This document shows, one piece after another, positions 23,972 to 31,597 of a stretch of DNA of 40,197 nt. The first letter of the stretch is position 1; each line of letters starts with the position of its first letter. A program made the position numbers and the translations under genes. The notes under the pieces are model-generated. The model saw only the letters and a list, made by a program, of their open reading frames with translations. It was not told the DNA's origin and did no database searches. Origin of the DNA: Treponema sp. UBA4377 (GTDB lineage Bacteria; Spirochaetota; Spirochaetia; Treponematales; Treponemataceae); assembly GCA_002391235.1 (NCBI GenBank), contig DGRX01000022.1:1-40197 (forward strand). Reading direction: 5' to 3'.

Positions 23972-24657
23972 AGTCCGCCTCCGTTTTTTTGGAGGGAAAG
24001 ATACTCTTCTTTTGTTCCAAAAAATATTTTCGCGCCGATGTGCAAGATATGCGTCGCGTCCCTTAGGGCCGCGTTGACGTCGTGAGAAATCATTACAACG
24101 GCGATTTTGTCGTTGGCGTTAAGGTCTTTTACAAGGCGGTACATTTCTTCGGCGGCGTTGGGGTCAAGGCCGGTGATCGGCTCGTCAAGCAAGATCATTT
24201 TTTGCGTCGCGCAAAGGGCGCGGGCCAAAAGAACCCGCTGCTGCTGGCCGCCCGAAAGCTCCCTGTAGCATCTTTTGGCAAGCGAAAGAATTCCAAGCCG
24301 CTTCATGTTCTTGAACGCGTTTTGCTTTTCGGCCTTGCTGTAAAAGGGGCGAAGGCCCGCGGAGGCTTGGCAGCCGGAAATCACTATTTCGTAAACGCTG
24401 GCCGGAAAGTCTCGTTGCACTTGCGTTTGCTGGGGCAGGTATCCGATTTGGTTTTTCTGCAAGCCGTCGCCAAAAATTATTGAGCCTTCAATCGCTTTTT
24501 GCAAGCCAAGCATTGTCCGCATAAGCGTGGATTTTCCGCTTCCGTTTTCTCCTACAATGCAAAGGTAGTCGCCGACGTTCACTTTGAATGACAAATTGCG
24601 GACGAGGATGTTTTTGTTGTAGCCAAGGCACAGGTCCTTGCATTCCAAGAGAGGCAT
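23968..24657 (-). CDS. znuC: Metal ABC transporter ATP-binding protein
   Basis: The 229-residue ATPase powers the metal importer with the adjacent permease. It shows Walker A GENGSGKST near 37-45, the Q-loop in YLPQQTQVQ, signature LSGGQQQR near 138, Walker B MILLDEPITGLD near 158 and the switch His in MISHD. The start at 24657 was chosen for the family N-terminus (MPLLECKDLCLGY). It has no ribosome site. TTGACG-17-CATAAT ends six bases upstream, so a leaderless message is likely. No obvious Zur-type operator was recognised. Confidence 0.92.
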   Translation of the reverse strand: MPLLECKDLCLGYNKNILVRNLSFKVNVGDYLCIVGENGSGKSTLMRTMLGLQKAIEGSIIFGDGLQKNQIGYLPQQTQVQRDFPASVYEIVISGCQASAGLRPFYSKAEKQNAFKNMKRLGILSLAKRCYRELSGGQQQRVLLARALCATQKMILLDEPITGLDPNAAEEMYRLVKDLNANDKIAVVMISHDVNAALRDATHILHIGAKIFFGTKEEYLSLQKNGGGL

Positions 24658-24663
24658 AGTGGC

Positions 24664-24692
24664 ATTATGCCAAAAAATAGCCCAAGCGTCAA
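24664..24692 (-). promoter_or_regulatory. znuC promoter (leaderless)
   Basis: On the minus strand TTGACG (24687-24692) and CATAAT (24664-24669) are 17 bases apart, with six bases to the znuC ATG. Confidence 0.6.
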
Positions 24693-24715
24693 TCTTGCCT
24701 GCGGCCTGGACGCTA

Positions 24716-24744
24716 TTGAAAACATTCATTTTAGCGGTTACAAT
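24716..24744 (+). promoter_or_regulatory. Promoter with leaderless GTG start
   Basis: TTGAAA (24716-24721) and TACAAT (24739-24744) are 17 bases apart. The GTG at 24751 lies six bases beyond the -10 box. This supports the GTG start over the in-frame ATG at 24667, which precedes the promoter. Confidence 0.65.
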
Positions 24745-24750
24745 GCGCTC

Positions 24751-25446
24751 GTGAAGAAACTTTTCGCGGCATTGGCGTTTTTTTCATTTTTCGCGCTTGC
24801 GTTCGCCGCCGACGTAAAATTCATCTATTACGATGACGATTTTTTTACGGAAGACATCACCGGCCCAAAAAAAGAGTCGGACAAAAAATTAAAGACAGAC
24901 TTCATTCCCTGGCTGCGCCAACAATTTTACGACTCAAGCGAGCGCGAAACTGTAGCCAAGCAAATGCTGGCCTTTGACTGGTCGATGCTGGCAAGAGGAT
25001 TCACGCACGGCGGAATAGGCGCCGGAATGAGTTTTGAAAAGCAAATAATTCCGCACTTGTCGGCCAGCGCCTATTTTGGCCAGGCCGTGCTGTTTGAAAA
25101 TTCCGACGGCTGGGGCTGCTACACATTCTCGCCCGCCGGCTTTGTTTACTATTATCCGATTAGCCGGCAGCTTAGAAAATTTTATTTGGCCACAGGCTTT
25201 TGTTGGGACTTGGTCTTTTATTTTGGCGACAAAACGCCTGAGGGAGCGAGAGCGTCGTCATTTTCAATCTACCCGCAGGCAGGCTGGAAGTTTTCGTTGC
25301 CTTGGCGCTTTTTGATGGACATTTTTGTGGGCTACAAATTCGCCTTTAACAAGAACGGCGTTTATTACGGAAATTCCGCCGACATCCTTGGCTTTGGCTT
25401 TCAATGGGGAATCAGTTTTAAGCACTACATGAAAAAGCGCGGCTAG
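24751..25446 (+). CDS. Exported, probable outer-membrane beta-barrel protein
   Basis: The 231-residue protein starts with GTG (VKKLFAALAFFSFFALAFAA), a clear signal peptide likely cleaved after AFA. The mature part has alternating aromatic strands, a glycine-rich GFTHGGIGAGMSFEKQ segment, and ends in a series of barrel-like strands (FLMDIFVGYKFAF, DILGFGFQWGISFKHY). This pattern fits a small outer-membrane barrel; no family is recognised. It is divergent from znuC and meets the EAL gene tail to tail with stops sharing CTAG. Confidence 0.75.
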   Translation: MKKLFAALAFFSFFALAFAADVKFIYYDDDFFTEDITGPKKESDKKLKTDFIPWLRQQFYDSSERETVAKQMLAFDWSMLARGFTHGGIGAGMSFEKQIIPHLSASAYFGQAVLFENSDGWGCYTFSPAGFVYYYPISRQLRKFYLATGFCWDLVFYFGDKTPEGARASSFSIYPQAGWKFSLPWRFLMDIFVGYKFAFNKNGVYYGNSADILGFGFQWGISFKHYMKKRG

Positions 25447-27380
25447 CCGGCCAGCTCGTAAAAGCCGGTGTGTATTTTTTCGTTAAGCTCTTCTTTTGGC
25501 ATCGGCTTTCCAAACAAGTATCCCTGCAGGCGCTGGCAGCCGATCTCTTTTAGAAAATCGTAAGCCTCTTGCGTTTCAACGCCTTCGGAAAGCGTTTGCA
25601 TTCCAATTTTTTGCGCAAGCGAAACGATGCTTGTGATGATTGGCTGCGACTTTCTGTTTTCCGAAAACTTGGATAGGAAAGCCATGTCGATTTTCATCAA
25701 GTCAAAGTTGTAGTCTTTTAACACGTTCAAGCCGGAATAGCCGGAGCCAAAGTCGTCAAGCCACAAGGAGTTTCCGTTTTTTCTAAAAGTCTCCAGCGAA
25801 AGCTTAAGCTTTTCGTCGCTGGAAGAAAGAGCGCTTTCCGTAATCTCCACATGAATGTCGTCCTTGGAAAGCCCGTATTTTTCTATGCAGCGGTCAAGCT
25901 CTTCGGCGGGGTTTATCAATTCAAAGTCCAGCCTTGAGAAGTTGATCGACACTGGAACAAACGGAAGCTTTTTGTCGCGGCATTCCTTGATGTCCCTGCA
26001 GGCGATTTCCATGACGCGCAAGTCAAGCTTGTGGATCAAGTGGTACTCTTCCAAAATCGGAACAAAGGCCGCCGGCGGAAGCATTCCAAAGTTCGGGTCT
26101 TTCCAACGGGCCAGGGCCTCCACGCCGCAAAGCTTTCCGTTTTTTGAAAGGACGACAGGCTGGTAGTAAACGGTGATGTAGTCGTTTTCTATCGCTTGGT
26201 CAATGTTGTTGATGATGTGCAGCTTTTGGTTAAAGACCTTGTCCATCTTGGACTCGTATTCAATTATGTCGCGGCCAAAATGCTTTTTTATGGATTCGCA
26301 GGCGTATCGCGCGTGGTCGCAAGCCAATTCGGGGGCGCAGTCTCTTGCCTTTGGCCGGTAGATTCCGACTTTAAATCCAAGCTGGACGGTGTCCTCCGCC
26401 TTGTGAATCTCTTTTTGAATTTTCTTTACCTTTCGATTTAAAGTGTAATGCTTTGTAAGCGCGACAAAATGGTCGTCCGAAAAGCGCGCCAAAAGATCTC
26501 CTTCAAAAGCGTCCTTAAGAATTTTGGCGACGGTTTTTAAGAAATTTGTTCCGGCGATAAAGCCGTGCTTTTCGTTGTAGTTCTTGAAGTTTTCCACGTC
26601 GATAAAGACAAAGCAAATGTCGTCGATGTTGTTGCCGGGGTTTGTCAAAAATTCCGAGCTGGCCTTGTAAAAGTAGTGGCGGTTTGGAAGGTCGGTCAAG
26701 TCGTCATGCATGGATTTTTTTTCAAAGTAGGCGTTGAGCTCGTTTAGGCGCTCGTCTTTTTGGGCCTCAATTCTTCTTTGGTGGTGGTTGTTGAGCGCGG
26801 TGATGAAAAAGGCCAGCCAGGTTGTAAAGGCGTTTACTTTGATGCTTAGATTTATCGGAATGATTTTGCTTTGAAGGTGAATGTAAGTCAAAAAGACCGC
26901 GGTCAAGGCCGTGAAAGAGATTATTGGATGCCATACCAAAAGGCAGTTGATGAAAATGATTACGGTTATAAAGGCAAAAACTTGTCCGCCGCGGTCCTTG
27001 CTGGTGTGCGAAACGTAAAGGCCAAAAACAATCATCGCGAGCGAGAACAAAAATTTTATCGCAAAGCCAACGCCCTTGTTCTTTACTTTGTTGGCCAAGT
27101 AGAGGGCGGAGTAAACAAGCATTACAATGGAAGAAGCCAAGAGCGAAATGTAGGCTATAGTGTGCGTTACAAGCCACTCACGGCTGTAATTTCCGGAATC
27201 CTCGATGACGTTGCATATCATCATTATCAGCATCCAAATTTCAAGGACGGCGACAATTACGGACACAAATATGCTGGAACGGGCGTTTATGGTAAACAGG
27301 TAATCTTTGACAAACGGCGAATACTCTTTCTCTTTAAAAAATCGCTTGATTTTTCCCATTAGGGATGAAGAATCGTTCAT
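25443..27380 (-). CDS. Membrane cyclic-di-GMP phosphodiesterase (degenerate GGDEF plus EAL)
   Basis: The 645-residue protein has about six membrane helices in residues 30-205, then a GGDEF-type domain (about 220-385), then an EAL domain (about 390-640). The GGDEF signature is replaced by RFSDDHF, so cyclase activity is unlikely; the domain may bind GTP or be regulatory. The EAL domain keeps GVEALARW, VSINFSRLDF, VEITESA, DDFGSGYSGL, DLMKIDMAF, SEGVET and QGYLFGKP, so cyclic-di-GMP hydrolysis is expected. AAGGAAAG lies before the start at 27380. It lies next to the envelope protein gene without a shared promoter. In motile spirochaetes such enzymes affect motility and adhesion; that is inference here. 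Confidence 0.92.
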   Translation of the reverse strand: MNDSSSLMGKIKRFFKEKEYSPFVKDYLFTINARSSIFVSVIVAVLEIWMLIMMICNVIEDSGNYSREWLVTHTIAYISLLASSIVMLVYSALYLANKVKNKGVGFAIKFLFSLAMIVFGLYVSHTSKDRGGQVFAFITVIIFINCLLVWHPIISFTALTAVFLTYIHLQSKIIPINLSIKVNAFTTWLAFFITALNNHHQRRIEAQKDERLNELNAYFEKKSMHDDLTDLPNRHYFYKASSEFLTNPGNNIDDICFVFIDVENFKNYNEKHGFIAGTNFLKTVAKILKDAFEGDLLARFSDDHFVALTKHYTLNRKVKKIQKEIHKAEDTVQLGFKVGIYRPKARDCAPELACDHARYACESIKKHFGRDIIEYESKMDKVFNQKLHIINNIDQAIENDYITVYYQPVVLSKNGKLCGVEALARWKDPNFGMLPPAAFVPILEEYHLIHKLDLRVMEIACRDIKECRDKKLPFVPVSINFSRLDFELINPAEELDRCIEKYGLSKDDIHVEITESALSSSDEKLKLSLETFRKNGNSLWLDDFGSGYSGLNVLKDYNFDLMKIDMAFLSKFSENRKSQPIITSIVSLAQKIGMQTLSEGVETQEAYDFLKEIGCQRLQGYLFGKPMPKEELNEKIHTGFYELAG

Positions 27381-27459
27381 ACTCTTTCCTTGCTTGCTAT
27401 TATATTACTCCCATTTTTGCCAAAACGCAAGGAAAAAAGATGCCAAAACGCCAACGCTG

Positions 27460-27488
27460 TTGAAAAAAATCCGCTTTTCTTCTATCAT
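27460..27488 (+). promoter_or_regulatory. DUF368 gene promoter (leaderless)
   Basis: TTGAAA (27460-27465) and TATCAT (27483-27488) are 17 bases apart. The ATG at 27498 lies nine bases beyond the -10 box and lacks a Shine-Dalgarno. Confidence 0.6.
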
Positions 27489-27497
27489 ACTCAAACT

Positions 27498-28424
27498 ATG
27501 ATTGAAATTATTAAGACAGCGGTCATTGGAATCGCGGTTGGAATGGCCAATGTAATACCGGGAGTCTCCGGCGGAACCTTGGCGGTGGTGTTCAACATTT
27601 ACGAAAAATTCATCAACGCAATTACTTGCAATGTGAAAAAGCTTTGGGCCAACAGAAAGTTTGTCGTTCCGTTGTTTTTGGGAATGCTTTCGGGCGTGCT
27701 TTTGTTCAGCAAGATGATCACGGCGCTTTACGAAAATTTCCCCATTCAGACTGACTTCTTTTTTACAGGCCTTATTATCGGAAGCATACCGATGCTTTTT
27801 GTCTATATGCTAAAGGACAATTCTGCCGGCGGAACGGAAGAAGGCGCCGAGTCGGCTAGCGTTCCCGCAAAAAAAATCGGAGCGGCGAAAATCGCGGGAA
27901 TCGTGGTTTGCGCCCTGATCGGCTTGGCCTTGATTTTGACGTTTAACTATTTGGAAAAAGCCTTTGTCGGCGAGCGCGAAAAGTTGGGCTATCTTCCGCC
28001 TTTAAGCGTTCCCCTTGCCGTGAGAATTTTTGTTGCCGGCGTTATCGGAGCGATTGCCATGGTAATCCCCGGAATTTCAGGCTCGCTCCTTATGCTGATT
28101 ATGGGCGTATATCCAATCGTCATAACAAGCATTCCGGCCCTGCTTAATCCCGAAACTTGCGTCCACGCCTTTTTCCTTTTGCTTCCAAACGGAATCGGAG
28201 TCCTTGCGGGAATCCTTTGCGGCGCCAAGCTTATCGCCTGGCTTTTGAAAAAGTTCCCCAACAACACTTACGCGGTGATTTTTGGCCTTATCTGCGGCTC
28301 CGTTTTCGCCGTCTTTCCGGGCTTTGGATGTTTTACAGGCGCCCTTATGGCTGTTGCAAGCGTCGTCTGCCTTCTTGCCGGCGCCGCGCTCGCGTATTTT
28401 GTTTCAAGCTACAGCAAGGATTAG
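27498..28424 (+). CDS. DUF368 integral membrane protein
   Basis: The 308-residue protein has eight or nine predicted membrane helices. It shows the DUF368 repeats GMANVIPGVSGGTLAVVF near 15-32 and AMVIPGISGSLLMLIMGVY near 190-208. The family has been linked to undecaprenyl-phosphate recycling across the membrane (the PopT group); I apply that only as a possibility here. The start at 27498 matches the family N-terminus; the earlier in-frame ATG at 27390 precedes the promoter. It lies upstream of a tRNA gene with its own promoter. Confidence 0.85.
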   Translation: MIEIIKTAVIGIAVGMANVIPGVSGGTLAVVFNIYEKFINAITCNVKKLWANRKFVVPLFLGMLSGVLLFSKMITALYENFPIQTDFFFTGLIIGSIPMLFVYMLKDNSAGGTEEGAESASVPAKKIGAAKIAGIVVCALIGLALILTFNYLEKAFVGEREKLGYLPPLSVPLAVRIFVAGVIGAIAMVIPGISGSLLMLIMGVYPIVITSIPALLNPETCVHAFFLLLPNGIGVLAGILCGAKLIAWLLKKFPNNTYAVIFGLICGSVFAVFPGFGCFTGALMAVASVVCLLAGAALAYFVSSYSKD

Positions 28425-28445
28425 CGCCGCGGCTAGCGTTTTGGC

Positions 28446-28475
28446 TTGACCAAAGGCCGCGTTTTCTGTTAAAAT
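28446..28475 (+). promoter_or_regulatory. tRNA promoter
   Basis: TTGACC (28446-28451) and TAAAAT (28470-28475) are 18 bases apart, with transcription expected to start about six bases before the tRNA at 28488. Confidence 0.65.
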
Positions 28476-28487
28476 AAACGTCAATTC

Positions 28488-28560
28488 GGGCCATTAGCTC
28501 AGCGGTTAGAGCAGAGGACTCATAATCCTTTGGTCCTAAGTTCAAATCTTAGATGGCCCA
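28488..28560 (+). tRNA. tRNA with CAT anticodon, probably tRNA-Ile2
   Basis: The cloverleaf is complete: acceptor GGGCCAT/ATGGCCC, D-arm GCTC/GAGC, anticodon loop CTCATAA, T-arm CTAAG/CTTAG with TTCAAAT, and discriminator A. CCA is not encoded. The body (TTAGCTCAGCGGTTAGAGCA, then GACTCATAATC and TTGGTC) is closer to tRNA-Ile(CAU), whose C34 is modified to lysidine, than to elongator Met. Its 3' end is the likely attachment site for the adjacent integrase. Confidence 0.9.
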
Positions 28561-28688
28561 ATGGGGCAACGCTTCGGGATAGGCGTTAACACTATATAAT
28601 ACAAGCATTTGCAAATCTGTCTGACCTTCAGGAGATTTAAAATGTTAAGCGAATGTTAATCGCTTGCATTTTTCTTTAGGAGGAAGAC

Positions 28689-29870
28689 ATGGATTCCAAT
28701 TATCACATTTTCAAAAAAACTGTAAAGACTGGCGGCAAGACTGTCCACAAATGGTATTGCTATTGGCATGATCCTATAACTGGCGTTATGCGGCAAAAAG
28801 TTTGCAAGCGTTGCAAGACGCAAGCGGAAGCATGCGCTTTTGTATCCTCATTGCCGCCCTTGTTTGTTGAACAGAAATATACAATCGCAAAAATAGCGAA
28901 GTTTATGTTTGTTCCAGGCAGCAGCCATCTTGAGCGCATGGAAAAGCTGGGCAAGCGTTATTCTGTTGAAACCTTAAAATGCAAGCGCGGCTTGCTGGCT
29001 TTTCTGACGGAACATTTTGGAACGTTCGAGCTTCAAGAGCTTACAGTTCCAATGGTGATAGACTTTCTTGCCAATGACAAACATTCCGGCAGCTGGAAAA
29101 ACAATTTTTTGACTGTAGTCGGGGAAGTTTATGACGAAGCTCCTTTTATGGGCTTGCCCTATATTCCAACGCCGAAATTCCCAAAGTTTAGGCGGAACAG
29201 CGTCCGCAAAGATATTTTTACCACGAGCGAGTTGAACGCCTTTTTTAACGAACAGCTTTGGATTGATTTAAGCCGAGAAAAATATGCCAAGCATCCGCAG
29301 TTTTTCGAAGGGCACAAGGCAATCTACCTATTGTTTTTGTGTTGCGTTGAGTGCGGACTACGAATTGGGGAGGCGATAGGAGTAAGGGCAAGCCAGTTTT
29401 TGTTTGACCAAGGAATGTTTGTCGTTGACGGTTTTTTCAAGCATAATTTGCTTGTGAGAACCACGTACAACAAGTGCGGCTCGGAGGACGATAAGAAAAT
29501 TAGAGTAGTTCCGCTTCCAAAAGATTTTGCTTTGATTATGCAGGCCTACATTTCGGAAGAAGGAATCGCACAGGACGATTATGTCTTTAAACGCTATAAC
29601 AAGCCCATTAGAAAATGGCTTGCTGAAGAATGGTTCAGACGCGCTCTTGCTAAATCGGGAATCAATGTTGGAAATCGCGTCTTAACGCCCCACTCCCTGC
29701 GCTACACATACATCACTAGAATGCGACGCACCGTGGCCGGAGAAACCGTCCAAAAGCTTGCCGGCCATTCCTGTATTGCTATGACGGACCACTACACGCG
29801 CGCCGCCATTCCCGAACTTGTGGAGGCCGTAAAACCCGCTGTTGGAGCGGCGAATATGTTGTTTGAGTGA
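28689..29870 (+). CDS. int: Tyrosine-family integrase
   Basis: The 393-residue recombinase would insert and excise the element at the tRNA 3' end. The C-terminal catalytic half shows the first Arg in CGLRIGEAIG (near 228), HSLRYTYITRM (near 337), LAGHSCIAMTD and the nucleophile Tyr in DHYTR (near 373). The N-terminal half has an arm-type DNA-binding region with four cysteines (WYCYWHD, KVCKRCKT, EACAF) and a core-binding SAM-like domain. AGGAGG before the ATG is strong. An inverted repeat AAGCGA/TCGCTT (28647-28665) and the repeated ATGTTAA between tRNA and start may be binding sites. Confidence 0.93.
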   Translation: MDSNYHIFKKTVKTGGKTVHKWYCYWHDPITGVMRQKVCKRCKTQAEACAFVSSLPPLFVEQKYTIAKIAKFMFVPGSSHLERMEKLGKRYSVETLKCKRGLLAFLTEHFGTFELQELTVPMVIDFLANDKHSGSWKNNFLTVVGEVYDEAPFMGLPYIPTPKFPKFRRNSVRKDIFTTSELNAFFNEQLWIDLSREKYAKHPQFFEGHKAIYLLFLCCVECGLRIGEAIGVRASQFLFDQGMFVVDGFFKHNLLVRTTYNKCGSEDDKKIRVVPLPKDFALIMQAYISEEGIAQDDYVFKRYNKPIRKWLAEEWFRRALAKSGINVGNRVLTPHSLRYTYITRMRRTVAGETVQKLAGHSCIAMTDHYTRAAIPELVEAVKPAVGAANMLFE

Positions 29871-30156
29871 GGGAGCGGGGGCAAAACGCGACAGGAGCCT
29901 AGCGGCTCCAGCCGCTGTTGGAAACTTAGCGTTCATTTTCCGTCGCTTAGCGGACAATCCTCACTTAATTTTATTAGCCTAGCCGCTTGTTGTCTTAGAG
30001 GTTCTCCAATCGGACTATTAAAAAAAGAGTCTCGATGGTAAACCTGAATCTCAGATACAATTTCTGAGACAGAGATTTACTGACATTGAAACCTAGGCCA
30101 TTGTAGTGCAATTAGCGGGCGTGTCAATTACTCGCGTTGAGTAAAAACCTTAGCTG
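29871..30156. other. Noncoding region with alternative hairpins
   Basis: No credible gene. Two mutually exclusive hairpins share a segment: GGAGCC-TAGC-GGCTCC (29894-29909) and AGCGGC-TCCA-GCCGCT (29901-29916). Further hairpins are TCTCAGA/TCTGAGA (30049-30069) and TTACTC/GAGTAA (30128-30144). The last lies just past the repressor gene end on the minus strand. Confidence 0.45.
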
Positions 30157-30840
30157 TTAGGAGTTATATTTTTTTTGCTCTTTTTCTATTCTTGCTGCTT
30201 CGACGTATTCTAGGTGTTCAAGTTCCATCAACTGGTTAAGCATATCTTTTGCGAGTTGACGACGTTTACCAGTAAGGTTGTCCAAGCAATACAAATCATT
30301 TTGATTCCGTTGAGCGGCTAAAAAGAGGATTTTATCAAAGTTTTCGACTTTGATTTTTTCTTTTCTTGTTCCGTTTATTAGGAAACTCATGTCGATTCCT
30401 AAAGAATATGCTATATCTGTTAAAACATATTCTTTCAGGTCGGCGCGTCCTTCCGCCCAATTATATAAAAGTCTATATGTCAAATTTGGAAAACTCTTAA
30501 AAAACAAATTGTGTGTTTTTTCATTGTCAGCGGACTCAATTTTTTGTAGCTCCGCAATTCTTTCATAAATTCGTTTTCTGATGCTTCGTCTAAGAGTTAC
30601 AGTTTTCTGAAAGTCATTTATATTCGCAGGTGAAATTTCTGTTACTAGCCATTCAAGAGAGACTTCCAATAATTGGGAAATCTGAACCAACAATTCTACA
30701 TTTGGAATAATGTCTCTTGTTTTCCAAGCTGCAATAGTGGTTTGATTTAAGTTTAATTGTTCCGAAAAATCTTTTCTTGAGATATTGAATTCTTTTAAAA
30801 GGTCGTCGAGTTTGTTAACAAAAATAATTCCACTACACAT
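30157..30840 (-). CDS. HTH-type repressor of the mobile element
   Basis: The 227-residue protein has an N-terminal XRE-like helix-turn-helix (KLDDLLKEFNISRKDFSEQL, then NLNQTTIAAWKTRDIIPNVELLVQIS) within about residues 9-60. A longer, largely helical C-terminal part is of unknown role. No SOS-type autocleavage site is evident. It is transcribed away from the cargo operon. Promoter and TTACCAA boxes for the opposing operon lie immediately upstream of it, so it probably represses the element's transfer and maintenance genes. The ATG at 30840 was chosen; a TTG at 30870 is possible. Confidence 0.8.
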   Translation of the reverse strand: MCSGIIFVNKLDDLLKEFNISRKDFSEQLNLNQTTIAAWKTRDIIPNVELLVQISQLLEVSLEWLVTEISPANINDFQKTVTLRRSIRKRIYERIAELQKIESADNEKTHNLFFKSFPNLTYRLLYNWAEGRADLKEYVLTDIAYSLGIDMSFLINGTRKEKIKVENFDKILFLAAQRNQNDLYCLDNLTGKRRQLAKDMLNQLMELEHLEYVEAARIEKEQKKYNS

Positions 30841-30855
30841 TTTTTCAAAAAAAAC

Positions 30856-30984
30856 TTGACAAATAAGCAATAATCAGTTATTATTACCAACTGTAATAAT
30901 TTTTACATTTGGTAAAAGTTATTAATATTGCGAATCAGTTCCTGTTAGGTCACTAATTTGCAAATACTTGTTTAACATTACCAA
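30856..30984 (+). promoter_or_regulatory. Cargo operon promoter and TTACCAA operator boxes
   Basis: TTGACA (30856-30861) and TATTAT (30879-30884) are 17 bases apart. TTACCAA (30884-30890) and its complement TTTGGTAA (30908-30915) form an inverted pair over the predicted transcription start. A third TTACCAA lies at 30978-30984. These are good candidates for repressor binding. Confidence 0.68.
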
Positions 30985-31034
30985 AAAATCCTATCCGTGT
31001 AAATATCCCGACACGGATAGGTTAAGGAGGAAAA

Positions 31035-31436
31035 ATGCAAAACAATTTTGATTTGGAGTTGAAGGAGCTTCAGATTCAGAATGAAAGACTCCTTCGGGAA
31101 GTGGAGGAAGTCCGTAAGCTGTTGGATACTTCAAACTTGCATCCACAACAAACGAAGGAATACTACACTGTCGAGGAGTGCGCCGAATTAAAGGGTGGAG
31201 CCGCAAAAAATACTTACAAGGCAAACAGATTTCTTTTGCCGGGGTGTGGTAATCCAAAGTATTCGGTTTTTATAGCAGGTCGTCTTGCTTTCCCAAGAAT
31301 CGTAGTGGAACGCTGGGCGTGCGTTACAGATTCAACCCTTGTTGACTATGCCAAGGAATGCGGCGTAACTGTAATCCCCGAAAAATACAAGCGGCTGGCG
31401 ATAAAAGCGAAAGCCAAGACTGGAGGCGCCAAATGA
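31035..31436 (+). CDS. Excisionase-like DNA-binding protein
   Basis: The 133-residue protein has an N-terminal coiled coil (LKELQIQNERLLREVEEVRK, about residues 10-30). A winged-helix-like segment follows from EYYTVEECAELKGGA through FPRIVVERW (about 48-98). The YYTVEECAELKG start resembles the HTH_17/excisionase pattern. It may help the integrase excise the element or act as a regulator. An AAGGAGG ribosome site precedes the start. Its stop overlaps the next small frame in ATGA. Confidence 0.7.
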   Translation: MQNNFDLELKELQIQNERLLREVEEVRKLLDTSNLHPQQTKEYYTVEECAELKGGAAKNTYKANRFLLPGCGNPKYSVFIAGRLAFPRIVVERWACVTDSTLVDYAKECGVTVIPEKYKRLAIKAKAKTGGAK

Positions 31437-31597
31437 CCATTCATACAAGAACTCCATCGTGCGGCAACACGATGGAGCAGGCAAAGATAACCCCCTATGA
31501 AGAGACAATCAAATGCTCAAAAGAATTTAGCGCAAAAAAAGATTCGTTTCTAGCCCCCCTCACCTCGTTGGTTGGCCAAAAACAGGAGGCGCTATGA
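31433..31597 (+). CDS. Small coupled protein, unknown
   Basis: The protein has 54 residues and is unrecognised. The case for it being real is structural: GGAGG lies seven bases upstream, its ATG overlaps the previous stop (ATGA at 31433) and its own stop overlaps the next start (ATGA at 31594). The sequence is polar, with two cysteines (PSCGNT and IKCSKEF). It may be a small operon component or only a translational linker. Confidence 0.5.
   Translation: MTIHTRTPSCGNTMEQAKITPYEETIKCSKEFSAKKDSFLAPLTSLVGQKQEAL

Noticed and set aside
28488..28560. CAT-anticodon tRNA as initiator tRNA-fMet
   Set aside because: The first acceptor pair is intact (initiators have a mismatch) and the anticodon stem lacks the three G-C pairs typical of initiators.
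29871..30156. CRISPR or tandem repeat array
   Set aside because: Only isolated hairpins are present; there are no regularly spaced repeats here or elsewhere in the window.
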